Assembly (NCBI GenBank): GCA_030522415.1
Contig: CM060125.1
Location: 434,001-498,000, forward strand
Length of the DNA: 64,000 nt
Origin: Channallabes apus
Taxonomy: Eukaryota > Chordata > Actinopteri > Siluriformes > Clariidae
Direction: 5' to 3'
Position 1 is the stretch's first letter. Each line of letters begins with the position of its first letter. Both the position numbers and the translations under genes were made by a program. The notes below the pieces were generated by a model, which saw only the letters and a list, made by a program, of their open reading frames with translations, was not told the origin of the DNA and did no database searches. Below, one piece after another: positions 1-10,533 of the stretch.

Positions 1-624
1 TGTTGCCAAAGGACAAATATCTTATATTATATGAATATATTAAAATAGAAACCTCTTGTAATTAGGGCAAAAGTATCCCAATTGGTTTCATGTGATATAT
101 TTTTGCAGTTGAATGTCAATGCAAGTAATGAGCTGTTTGGTTTTTTCATGTTTTCCTTATGTTGCATTAAAATGAAGAAAAGTAAATAAAACAAACCTGC
201 TTGTCTCCAGATTCCTACTTTTCAACAGAATAAACAATAGGTTTAGTGGTGTTAAAACATGGTAAAACACCACCACAGACACCTTACTACAAAATATAGT
301 GCATCAAATGATTCATAAACACCACCAGAAACATTAAGCCGTCCTTTACCTGCACAAACTGTCACGGACAAAATGCTCTGCTCACACAGACATCAGGTCA
401 TGTTAATGTTATTTGTAGTAAGAATTAGAAAAAGCATTTACAAAATCTGGAAGCTTTGCTGAATTCCTTTAGACAGGAAGTGTCCAAAGTACTTTAACTT
501 TGGTGATGGGCAGGACAAAGACAGCAACAAATGTGACCCAAGACCCTTGTTAAGGCTATTATCATAGGTTTGGTCATAATTAATTGGCGATAAGAGGGCT
601 GGAGGCCATTTTGTTCCTGATAAT

Positions 625-702
<78 letters not shown>

Positions 703-2350
703 TGTGAGAGTAGAGTGTGATTTCCTTTAAACAAGTTGGTTGAGAAGGCGGCCTTAGCCATTAAATTGGGACTTACCCTGTGATACTTCCTATTAGGGTA
801 CACTTTAACCTCAATGACACTTCAGCCATTAACAGTCATGGGAAAATTCTTCTATAATATGAAATACTTTTGTCTCTAAATTAGACTAACATTCATAAAC
901 AATGGTAAAAATAAATATCTATATAAATAAATAATCCACAATTATTAACACAACAGTTTGCAGAAATGCACAATTCTACACTGAGAAAGATTATTTACAA
1001 ATAATTCAAGACAGTAACCAATTTAACCAGGACTGGGTGTCCCAGAAAATTCAGATAAAAAGTGGAGATAAAAAGAAAAACCCAACAGCCCCATCAAGTG
1101 ACCTACAGACCTTCTGTCAGCACAACAAATACTAATTCCTATGATAGCACATTCAGAAAAAGACACAACAGGTATGGCATTCATGAAAGGGTGTTATGAA
1201 AAAAGTCCTTTCTCTCCAAAACTTATGTGAAATAGAACTTATTAGTCTCTTGTTTAATGGAAACATCAGAGAGCAGAGCTTTTTCTTCTAAAGGCCCAAA
1301 GTTATGGAATAGCCATCCAATTAATGTTTGTGTCTACAGTTTAGAGTTTAGAACTGTGATGGACTTTATATTAATGGACTTTATATTAACTAAAGCATCT
1401 TTTCTGTTATACTGTATAATTGAACTTTCAGCCTTATCGCATTCTCAACAGGGACAATTGATATATACTGTTATAATTTATACTTTTTCCTTAGATTTTT
1501 TCTAATTTGCATCCATTTTTTTCTGTAAACCTGCTTTGCAGTTATGCCACTGTTAAAAGGCTAAAATTAATTTTAATTGAACTTAAACTTGGGTTTGCAA
1601 AATTGCATCTGAACAAAGTGCATCACCGCAAAACGCAATACCAAGTGTCCTGTTTGAGGATATGGTGATAATTTAGGCTTATTTTACAGCACAGAGCCAG
1701 ATAAATTGAATAAACCCCCACTGTATTTGTATTATTTATTTTAAAAAATCTTGACAAAAAGGGGAAAACATCTGTTCAGCAGTTTAAATTTGGCAGATGT
1801 GATGGTGTAAAGGACAACGGTCCAAAGCAAACCAGCAAATCTTTAGCAAAACAGCATAATAAGAAAAAAAAGGTGCTAGAAGGACCAAGTCAATGTTTTT
1901 AACTACAATGAGATTATCTAGGAGCTATGCATAAAGAAATTAACTCAAACATAAATAAACTGAATTACTTTTCATAGAAGTTGAAAATTCTTTTAAAATT
2001 ATGTGAGAAACTGACACGACTACAAAAACAACTAAAAAAAACACTTAAAGGCTTAAAGGAGGCTTTACATATAACTAAATTAAAAGGGTATATTTATTTA
2101 TTTTTGCTATCACCTGAAATTATCCATTTGTTTATAGAAGTTGGAGAGGTCCACACAACTTTTATTTAGACTGTAATAAATAAAAGCACAGAAATAAAGG
2201 AGGACGTGCTCTCTCCCATGACTGTGGAAAACAGTTCAGGGGATGCAAATGGTGGATTTACCTTAATACATATACATTATTAGAATAATGCATTCTCAAA
2301 ACTTTACAAATTGCACATTTACAAATGGATCTAGCAGTATATCTGTTTAC
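1..2350. other. rapgef6 intron, no gene seen
   Basis: AT-rich sequence downstream (minus-strand sense) of the rapgef6 exon at 2351-2487. Apart from the (TG)n tract I see no exon and no recognisable transposon. The next rapgef6 exon, expected to continue the cyclic-nucleotide-binding-like domain, was not found here and probably lies left of the window. Confidence 0.5.
629..700. repeat. (TG)n microsatellite
   Basis: About 36 uninterrupted TG units, ending in an imperfect agtgtgagag tail. Confidence 0.97.
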
Positions 2351-2487
2351 CTCCTGTTTGTCATGCAGGATGATGGTGCCAGCCTGTTCTACAACTTCAA
2401 AGACCATGACTGTACACAGCTCTCTCCTCACTGACATGGTCATGTTGGCAAATGCAGGCAGCTGATGCATGAACTCTAACATCAGCT
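2351..2487 (-). CDS. rapgef6: rapgef6 coding exon (start of the cNMP-binding-like domain)
   Basis: Rapgef6 (PDZ-GEF2) is a guanine nucleotide exchange factor for Rap GTPases at membranes and junctions. This 137-nt exon is read on the minus strand. Two bases complete a split codon, then 45 codons follow including [20 protein letters not shown] and [10 protein letters not shown]. This block is nearly identical in human RAPGEF2 and RAPGEF6 and opens the cyclic-nucleotide-binding-like domain. Residues such as EVVEQAG favour RAPGEF6. The acceptor is CAG|AG after an extreme poly-C tract, and the donor is GAG|GTAAAC. It joins in phase to the exon ending at 14033, across an 11.5 kb intron full of transposons. 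Downstream exons (PDZ, REM, RA, CDC25 domains) are outside the window. Confidence 0.9.
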
Positions 2488-2517
2488 CTGGGGGGGGGGG
2501 GGGGGGGGGAGGGGGGG
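2488..2517 (-). promoter_or_regulatory. rapgef6: Splice acceptor with C-only polypyrimidine tract
   Basis: On the minus strand the 3' splice site of the rapgef6 exon is preceded by 7 C, one T, then 20 C and AG. On the plus strand this is G20-A-G7 (2490-2517). Usual vertebrate acceptors are rich in U, and this one has a single U in 28 positions. A run this long is also prone to length slippage. Confidence 0.8.
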
Positions 2518-2645
2518 AGAATGGGGACAGTTACCAAACAAAAAAAAGTACAGAGTATCATGTATCACGACTTATTTTTCACCATAATTTGCAAATAAAT
2601 TATTTAAAAATCCTACAATGTGATCTTTCTGGATTTTTAAAATTA

Positions 2646-2761
2646 TTTTGTCCCTCATAGTTGAGGTATACCTACGATGAAAATTACAGTCCTCTCATAT
2701 CTTTTTAAAGTGGGAGAACTTGCACAATTGGTCGCTGACTTAATACTTTTTTGCCCCACTG
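2646..2761. mobile_element. Tc1-family terminal fragment (solo end)
   Basis: About 115 bp ending in ttgccccactg followed by TA. This is the hallmark end of a fish Tc1 family, with 'gtgggagaacttgcacaatt' as sub-terminal sequence. No transposase or opposite end accompanies it, so it is a remnant. It begins about 160 bp upstream, in gene sense, of the rapgef6 acceptor. Confidence 0.75.
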
Positions 2762-2763
2762 TA

Positions 2764-3249
2764 CTTTCATCCAGAGACACAATTGAGCCAATGGTTTTTC
2801 TCTCTCTTGCATTGCGGAACTGTGGGTAATTATCTCCCCTGGTCGGTCTCTCACTGGCATAATCAACATCCGTGCACATGTGTACTGTTTACTATAACAC
2901 TGTGACCATGTGCGTGTGTACAGTTTATTATAACATGTGTGTGCGCGTTGTAAAGCAAAAGAAAGTCTTATTAGAGAGGTTAAAGATCCATTTTCTTTCT
3001 CTCTCTGTTTCAGCCTTAACTAACTCTGTCAGCCTTCTCACACACCCCTCCGTCAGTCTCTTTCACTCACACACACACACACACACACTCTAATGGAGAC
3101 ACTGCTCTGTCACCACTCTTTTTAAAGGTAAAGTGCAGGTTAATTTGTTTTATTTTGACTTTACAGCAGTGATTCCGTTAGTGTGTGCGCGCACTCAAGT
3201 GTCAGAGATGTTTCTTGTTAATTTTCCTGATGAGGCAGTGTTTCTGTTA

Positions 3250-3315
<66 letters not shown>

Positions 3316-3440
3316 GTGTCAAATAAGAGAGGAGGACAAATGCACGCACACACACATGCACACACACACATACACAGTGCATGTGCGCACAAACACACAC
3401 GCAGCACATAGATGCGCAAACCCTCATACACACACACACT
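2764..3440. mobile_element. Copy A of the 805-bp mariner-type MITE family
   Basis: The sequence shares ordered blocks with the complete MITE at 48824-49628: 'gagccaatggtttttctctc', 'tgtgggtaattatctcccct', a CA/TG-rich middle, and 'aggtaaagtgcaggttaatt'. Terminal inverted repeats are missing, so the copy is truncated or eroded. It contains the (TG)n at 3254-3310. Confidence 0.65.
3254..3310. repeat. (TG)n microsatellite with flanking CA-rich DNA
   Basis: About 28 TG units, followed at 3350-3440 by imperfect CA-rich DNA. Confidence 0.97.
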
Positions 3441-3479
3441 CGCTTTGGTTTTGTTGACAATTACAGATGGTATTCAAGC

Positions 3480-4045
3480 GGTATTCTGGTTTTACCGCCG
3501 TGCCTCACGGCGACAACATTTGGGTTTGTGCGTTTGCTGGCTTTTACCACTGAGTGGCGCTATGTAAGTATAGACCGATGCCTCAGGCCTTAGTTCATTC
3601 TCTCAAAGTTTAATGAGCCGCAGCTCCTTTAGAGCTGCAAGTAGTAGCGGATAAAATCAAGTGAAACATTGTAGATAAATGAATTCATAATTACATTACT
3701 AAAATTACAGAACAAATTTAGAATTTAAATTAGATCTTATTAGGATAAAATGTAAGCAAAGTAAACGTTAACACAGTGAGCCTTTAGATTTTATCATGTG
3801 TAAGTAGAAAAGCTAGGCATGCAGATTCTTTTTTATTGTCATTTTCTATTTTGTGTTCTTTAAATTAGATTTATTACCTGAAATTAATATAAAATACAAT
3901 TGAAACATTAAATGAATTTACAATCACAGTACTAAAATTACAATACAAATTTAGAACTTAAATTAAATATAGGCCTTTCTTATTTCCATCGAATTTAAGC
4001 AAAGTAAATGTTAACACAGTGAACCTTTATATTTTATCATGTGTA
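3480..4045. repeat. Dispersed repeat of unknown class, with internal duplication
   Basis: Bases 3490-3805 match the reverse complement of about 47925-48235: shared stretches are 'gctggcttttaccactgagt', 'gcagctcctttagagctgca' and 'gcctttagattttatcatgt'. A second, diverged copy of the last roughly 145 bp follows at 3900-4045 in the same orientation. I recognise no protein domain or terminal repeats. Confidence 0.6.
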
Positions 4046-4916
4046 ACACTCGCGTAGCCAGAAAACGTGCATCAGAAAAAGTGGGTGAGCGGCAGGTGTT
4101 GTCAGATTAATGTGTAAAAGCTATATAATAAAACTATATAAGATACATAGCCTTTATAAGACTCTACTTTTATTTAAGTGCACTTACAATGACGACAAAA
4201 CGTTATGATTTTGTAAAATAATGAAAACAAACAGGGATACAGCACTATTCCTGTACTGTGAACTTGAGCGCCCCAGAAAATGAACCAAAACCCCATATAT
4301 GCTTGTCTCACAGACTTAAAGAAAGCGAAATGTCTGCTTTTATATAAACTAACGGAAAACAAATTGCAGATTATATCATTCGTATGAAACGTGAATTATT
4401 GGCGCACACACTGCTGCGGAGGTGACATTATCACCTTCATAGCCCCTTCACAAAAATATGTTAGTATATTATGACTGAAATAAAGCGGCTCACATCAGCG
4501 TGCGTTTCGCACAGCGCTTATTTAGCAAGTATAAGTTTGATTTGTGTTTGTTGTATTTCTGGGGATGAATGGGGCACACGTTCATCTGCCTTTTGATCAA
4601 AACTCCGCAAAGTGAAAGCGCGCACATGCGCTAAAAGGCTTTACATTCGCTAAGAGGCTTATTCACCACTACATTTCAACTATTCACAGACATGCATTGT
4701 GCTTTTGCATTGTTGTTGTTTGTAATCAGAGTATTTTATGAATGAAAGTAGGGTTGTTCCGATTCCGATACTGGTATCGGAAATGCTGCCGATACCACAA
4801 AAAAATCTGGCATCGGAATCGGCGAGTATTTGAGTCCACGTACCGATCCGATACCATTTTCCTAAACATAACCTATTTATGCCCGCTAGCTTTGCTAGCT
4901 TAGCTTACTTACAGAG

Positions 4917-5438
4917 TGTCACGGCGTGCGCCTGTGATGGGCGTGCGTCCAAATTGATATCGCACCTCGCTCACTAGTTAGGCGGCCTCCTCCCCTTTAG
5001 GTATGTGAAGTAGCAGGGCAGCAGAATCAGGCAACGGCCCATGAGCTATCGCCGCTAATGATCCCGGCGCTATAAAACACAGCGGGGAGTGTAGCTCGGG
5101 GTCTGACTGGTGGGAAGCTGGACTTTGCGACGCGATGGATTTTATGAGAGACAGTGGCACAAGAGCGGGGCGATGTGATGCGCCCCAGAGACTTTAAAAA
5201 GGGGCCTTTGATCTCCGCGAGAGGAGCGCGTGAACGAGCTGCGCGAGTTCCCGCGGCACCTTCACTTCCGCATAGAGCCGCTTTTGCATCCCTACCGCCG
5301 AAGCGGAAAAGGCCGCAGAGAGCCTTTAACCCTTTCCTTACCCATTTTTCTAAATAAATGACCCTTTTTCCTGTAAGACCTCGCCTCGTGTCCGTGTTTC
5401 ATGGTGTCGCCCGTGCACTTAGGATCGAACCCGTTACA
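4917..5438 (+). mobile_element. Solo LTR (retrotransposon)
   Basis: The 522-bp sequence begins TGTCACGG and ends CCGTTACA, the TG...CA rule for LTRs. It has a TATA-like ctataaaa near 5070, an AATAAA near 5354, and is GC-rich between. It matches the LTR at 57487-57977 in order over most of its length. No internal retroviral or gag-pol sequence is present, so it is a recombined solo LTR. No clear target duplication was seen. Its class (Gypsy, BEL or ERV) cannot be told from the LTR. Confidence 0.7.
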
Positions 5439-5468
5439 CAAGGCTAGTAGTATTTTACTTTAAAAAAG

Positions 5469-5505
<37 letters not shown>

Positions 5506-5513
5506 TTTTATGA

Positions 5514-5518
<5 letters not shown>

Positions 5519-5588
<70 letters not shown>
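5519..5588. repeat. (TG)n(TA)n compound microsatellite
   Basis: Short TG run followed by about 29 AT units, preceded by another AT run at 5474-5501. Confidence 0.95.
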
Positions 5589-5592
<4 letters not shown>

Positions 5593-6189
5593 ACTGTATG
5601 TGTACACACACACAGTACAGATACACACTCAGGTATCGGATCGGTATCGGGAGGGAAAAAATGGTATCGGAACATCTCTAAATGAAATGCAACTGCTGTT
5701 TTGGTACGCGCTTTCATTTTGCACTTGTCATCTCGCTGCCGATATGAGCCGACACGAGCAACTTGGTTTCAGTCATAATATTCATCTATCATAAGGAGGG
5801 GCAAACAAAATGTAAAATCAGTAGTCCAGAAAAACAACAGAGCACAAATTTATACAGTGGGGTAAATAAATATTTAATCCCCTGCAGATTTTCTAAGTTT
5901 GTCCGCTTACAAAGAAATTAAGGGTTTATAATTATCATCATAGGTTTATGGTACAGGATAGAGACAGAATATCAACCAAAAATCCAAAAAAAAAAAAAAG
6001 CACACGATACAAATGTTATAAATCGATTTTTTATTTCATTGAGGGATATAAGTATTTGATCCCCAAGCAACCAACAATAATTCTGGCTCCCGCAGACTGG
6101 TTATGTGCTCATATGGTACACATATTAATTTAAGAAGGAGCTCCTAACAACAACGCATTATGTGCATAAAGAATAAGAAGATCCAATTA

Positions 6190-6382
6190 TTTGTCAAATG
6201 TACATTTTACAGCACAACGAAAGCGTCAGCCAGCGTACAACGCCCCTGGAGCAGATAGGGTTAAGGGCCTTGATCATGGGCTCAACAGTGGCAACTTGGA
6301 AATGCTGGGGTTCGAACTCCCGACCTTCCGATCAGTAACCCAGTAACCCACAGCCTTAACCGACTGAGCCACCACTGCCCTG
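6190..6382 (-). mobile_element. tRNA-derived SINE fragment
   Basis: On the minus strand an A-box-like GTGGCTCAGTCGGTTAAGGC is followed 45-55 nt later by the B box GGGAGTTCGAACCCC, the internal RNA polymerase III promoter layout. A non-tRNA body runs into acgctttcgttgtgctgtaa. It lies between the left end and the transposase region of the Tc1 at 5855-7691. Confidence 0.65.
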
Positions 6383-6400
6383 TAAAATAGGAGTTAATCT

Positions 6401-6469
6401 TGTCAGAAGTTGGATTCGAACCCAGGCCTCCAGGAGAGACTGCGCCTTAAACCGCTCGGCCATCCTGAC
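6401..6469 (-). pseudogene. tRNA-Leu relic lacking the anticodon arm
   Basis: The minus strand reads GTCAGGATGGCCGAGCGGTT, then a variable-arm-like CTCTCCTGGAG, then GGGTTCGAATCC and TTCTGAC, matching vertebrate tRNA-Leu(CAG). The 7-bp acceptor stem GTCAGGA/TTCTGAC still pairs. The D arm, long variable arm and T arm are present, but about 14 nt covering most of the anticodon stem and loop are missing (69 nt against about 83). It cannot decode. It sits next to the SINE, so it may be part of a SINE head rather than a decayed gene. Confidence 0.75.
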
Positions 6470-7693
6470 ACTGCGGATGGCCACCTTAACACAAAAAATC
6501 TTCCATTCAAATCTCATCAATATCGGCAAGACCAAACGGGTGTCAAAGGAAGTCAGGGACAAGACTGTAGACCTGCACAAGGCTGGAATGGGCTACAAGA
6601 CCATGAGCTAGAAGCTTGGTGAAAAGAAGACAGCTGTTGGAGTGATTATTTGCAAATGGAAGAAATACAAAGTAACCACCAATTGCCCTCAGTCTGGAGC
6701 TCCATGCAAGTTTTCACCTCATGGGGCAAGAATAATCCTCAGAAAAATGAGGGATCAGTGCAGGACTACAAGGGAGGAGCTTGTGAATGATCTCAAGGCA
6801 GTTGGGACCACTGTCACCAAACAAAACACTGGTAACATGATATGCCGCTAAGGATTGAAATCAGTGCAGCAAGGTCCCCCTATTCAAGAATGCACATGTA
6901 CAGGCCCATCTGAAGTTTGCCAATGAACAGAAGAATTGGGATAAAGTGACACCAAAATTGAGCACTTTGGCATCAACTTGACACTGTGTTCTTGGAGGAA
7001 AAAATGCTGACTATGACCTCAAGAACACCAACACCAAACACTATGACAGTCAAGCACGGAGGTGGAAATATCATGCTTTAGGGCTGGTTTCATGCTAAAG
7101 GTACAGACTGACTTTGCTGCATTGAGGGTTAATGGACGGGCCATGTATTGTAACACTTTGGACGAGAACCTCCTGAAGATGGGTTGTGGATGGGTCTTCC
7201 AGCATGACAATGACTGAAAACATACTGCCAAGGCAACATAGGAGTGGCTCAAGAAGGATCACATTAAAGTCAGAAAGTGGCCTAGCCAGTCTTCAGACCA
7301 TAATCCTATAGAAAATTTATGGAGAGAGCCGCAACTTTGAGTTGCCAAGCAGCTGGCAAGAAATCTTAAAAAGTAAGAGAAAATCTGTAAAGAATAGTGG
7401 ATCAAAATGCGTCCTGAGATGTGTGCAAATCTAGTAACCAACTACAAGAAAAGTCTTACCTCTGTGCTTGCAAACAAGTGTTTCTCCAGCACGTACTAAG
7501 TCATGTTTCACTTGAGGATCATTGAAATGCAAATCAATGTATAACATTTGTATCATGCGCCTTTGTGGATTTTTGGTTGATATTCTATCCTGTACCATAA
7601 ACCTATGATAAAAATTATAAACCCTTCATTTCTTTTTAAGCAGGCAAGCTTAGAAAATCTGCAGGGGATCAAATACTTATTTCCCCCACTGTA

Positions 7694-8617
7694 ATTGCTG
7701 AATAAACACTGCATTTTTCAAAGTGAATGTGTGCACAATGTGAGCAGCTTTATTTCAGCCATTTATGGTCAAACAATTATTCAATGCTGCAACACAAACA
7801 GCAAAAAAAAGCATGATTATCATTCTAGTTATTATTATCATGCTCTTTTGCTGTGTGTGTTCTGCGTTAAATGATTATTTGAAACTGAAGCGCTTCGTGT
7901 GGAGTCATGCCACGAGTGATTTTATCATACAAAGATCATTACGTTGTGCTCGGACCACTGACCTTTTGCGGATTCCAAAATTGACATTGTTACCGTTTTT
8001 AATCACTGGAATGGAAGAGGTGGAAAGTTTCCACATCATAATGATCATGATTTGTATGCTTTTTTACAAATGGAAAATACAAATGGAATAATTTTATTTG
8101 GTTTATTATTATTATTATTATATTTTTTTATTAAATACAAAAGTTAATTATTGTATGTAGAGTGATTAAAAAATACAACATATTATGATGAGGAAAGTCA
8201 CAATTTCTTCCATTCCATGAATTTAATACGTTAACAATGTAAATTTTAGAATCTAGAGTCCAGAAGATTTGAAATTTACACAAATTTAAGAAGAGGCCTG
8301 GAGCACTGCAGTTCTTCAGAAGACCCTCAGATCCAATAGGGTCTTAAAGTGGGGAGGGGTGCATTTTAGTTTCTCTGAATGTATAGGTGAGAACAGCTAA
8401 TTCACACCTGGGGAGGGGTGAATTATTAGCATTTGAATGTTGTCTGACATTGGAAAGCACACACAGTAACACCAAAACAACAACAACTTACAATAAATAG
8501 GAATAAGAGGTCCTGATTATACTGCATAAACATTATTTAGTACAACAAAAATCTTTTTTTCAGTATAAATCTTATAATGCCCACATGACATCAAACATTC
8601 CAATATTTTATTTTATA
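7694..8617. other. Intron sequence without a gene; part is a dispersed repeat
   Basis: No exon seen. About 8430-8610 is shared with 58090-58330. Blocks such as 'ttataatgcccacatgac' are in the same orientation and 'tgaatgttgtctgacattgg' is inverted relative to it, so both are copies of one dispersed element. Confidence 0.5.
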
Positions 8618-8619
8618 TA

Positions 8620-10137
8620 CACTGCGTTCCAAATTATTACGCAAATGATATCTTTCTCTGATTTTCATAGTCAGTCAATGCAAATGACAGTCAGTATAAT
8701 TTTCTAGTCATCAACTATTAGGGTATAATTTGGATTTTATTGAACAAATCTCCTAATGATAATATTTATTTTAAAAATAAAAAACTGAAACACACTGTTC
8801 CAAATCATTATGAACAACAGAGTTAAAACATTTTATAGGCTGTAAAGAACTGAAAATAGGCTTTTGTTGAATTTGCAGCATTATGAGGTCATATTTACTG
8901 AAATCAAAAACTATTTCAATCAAAAACATCCTAACAGGGCTACATGTTACATCTTAACATAGGACCCCTTCTTTCATATCACCTTCACAATTCTTGCATC
9001 CATTGAACTTGTGAGTTTTTGGACAGTTTCTGCTTGAATTTCTTTGCAGGATGTCAGAATAGCCTCCCAGAGCTGCTGTTTTGAATCAAACTGCCTCCCA
9101 CCCTCAGATCTTTTGAGGATTCTCCAAAGGTTCTCAATGGGGTTGAGGTCAGGGGAGGATGGTGGCCACACCATGAGTTTCTCATCTTTTATGCCCATAG
9201 CAGCCAATGACACAGAGGTATTCTTTGCAGCATGAGATGGTGCATTGTCCTGCATGAAGATGATTATGCTACGGAAGGCATGGTTCTTCTTTTTGTACCA
9301 TGGAATAAAGTGGTCAGTCAATTTACACAGAGGTCATTTCACACCTTCAGGGACCCTACAGGGGCCTACCAGCTCTCTCCCCAGGATTCCGGCCCAAAAC
9401 ATGACTCCGGCACCTCCTTGTTGACGTTGCAGGCTTGTTGGGACATGGTGGCCAGCCACCAAACATCCACTACTCCATCCATCTGGAACATCCAGGGCTG
9501 CACGACACTTATCAGTAAACAAGACTGTTTAAAAACTTGTCTTCATGTATGCCTGGACCCACTGCAACCGGTTCTGCTTGTGAGCATTGATTAGGGGCCG
9601 AATAGTAGGTTTATGCACAACTGAAAGCCTCTAAAGGATCCAACACCTTGAGGTTCGCGGGACTCCAGAGGCACCAGCAGTTTCAAATACCTGTTTGCTG
9701 CTTTGTAATGGCATTTCAGCAGCTGCTCTCTTAATCTGATGAATTTGTCTGGCAGAAACCTTCTTCATTCTGCCTTTATCTGCACGAACCTGTCTGTGCT
9801 CTGAATCAGCCATGAATGTCTTCACAGTACGATGAGTTTTCGTGAAATATCTAATGTTTTCATACCTTGTCCAATTTGACGCTTTTCAGCAGCAGAGATC
9901 CTTTTTCTTTCCCATATCGCTTGAAACCTGTGACCTGCTTAATAATGTGGAACAACCTTCTTCAGTACTTTTCCTTTAATTGGACTCATCTGGCAAACTA
10001 ATTATCACACGTGTCTGAGATTCATTTCAGTGACCCAAAGAGCCCTGAGACACAACACCATCCATGAGTTTAATTTAAAAACTAAACATTTAATGTTTAT
10101 GACACTTACATCAAAATTGCATAATAATTTGGAACCA
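8620..10137 (-). mobile_element. Tc1-like transposon with disrupted transposase
   Basis: The left end TA|CACTGCGTTCCAAATTATTA is mirrored near 10120-10137 by 'ataataatttggaacc'. The minus strand has transposase pieces at 9825-9631 (N-terminal helix-turn-helix part), 9522-9334 and 9321-8974. The last holds the catalytic signatures QDNAPSH and SSPDLNPIENLW (second Asp and final Glu of the DDE triad). Pieces lie in different frames, so it is non-autonomous. The right boundary is approximate. Confidence 0.8.
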
Positions 10138-10533
10138 ATAAACTATTTATTTTACGATTTTAATTATTATGATTTAATTTACTTCAAAATAAATTTAAGA
10201 ACAAGAACAATCAAACTTGTGTAATCCTTTTCTTAACCCTAGGGGTTTAATTTAATTGTTTAATCAACAAGAAACCTGGATCCCCGGCAGTTGGATGGTG
10301 AATTAGGCCGGTATCTTCTTTACTTTCTGTTTAAAAATATTAGTACAGTGGCCTGATATTACAGTGAATATAGTAGCCTCCAAACAGATGACGAACTCTT
10401 TTTGTGCTCTTGTAAACACAGCAGATATCGCTGGCAGCACACATACTCACCATGCTCTATATCACTTCCTCATCGTGTGACGTCATGACGCAACCTCAAG
10501 CTCAACATTGATTGGCTTGCATTAGTATACCTA

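Larger units (their letters stand above)
4749..5680. mobile_element. hAT-type MITE interrupted by a solo LTR
   Basis: The left end is tagggttgttccgat and the right end is atcggaacatctcta, an imperfect terminal inverted repeat. The interior is rich in 'ggtatcgg' motifs on both sides. The flanks are aatgaaag (4741-4748) and aatgaaat (5681-5688), an 8-bp target duplication with one mismatch, as expected for hAT. No transposase is present. The LTR at 4917-5438 and the microsatellite at 5519-5588 lie inside it. Confidence 0.75.
5855..7691 (+). mobile_element. Decayed Tc1 transposon carrying a SINE and a tRNA relic
   Basis: The ends are TA|CAGTGGGGTAAATAAATA and the inverted counterpart ...TTTCCCCCACTG|TA (TA at 5853-5854 and 7692-7693). 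The terminal repeats extend over about 130 bp: 'cataggtttatggtacagga' on the left has its complement at 7588-7607. Between 6530 and 7490 the plus strand resembles a fish Tc1 transposase gene, including 'ctgcacaaggctggaatggg', but with many stops and frameshifts. It is inactive. Confidence 0.85.

Noticed and set aside
3133..3460. Open frames rich in CVCV or HTHT over the (TG)n tract
   Set aside because: Any frame through a long TG/CA repeat stays open; there are no domains or splice signals. The same reasoning removes frames at 438-803, 18964-19311, 43101-43463 and 40585-40901.
6190..6469. Functional tRNA genes
   Set aside because: One unit is a SINE head and the other lacks the anticodon arm; the B-box matches at 18.2, 42.6 and 54.4 kb are likewise SINE heads.
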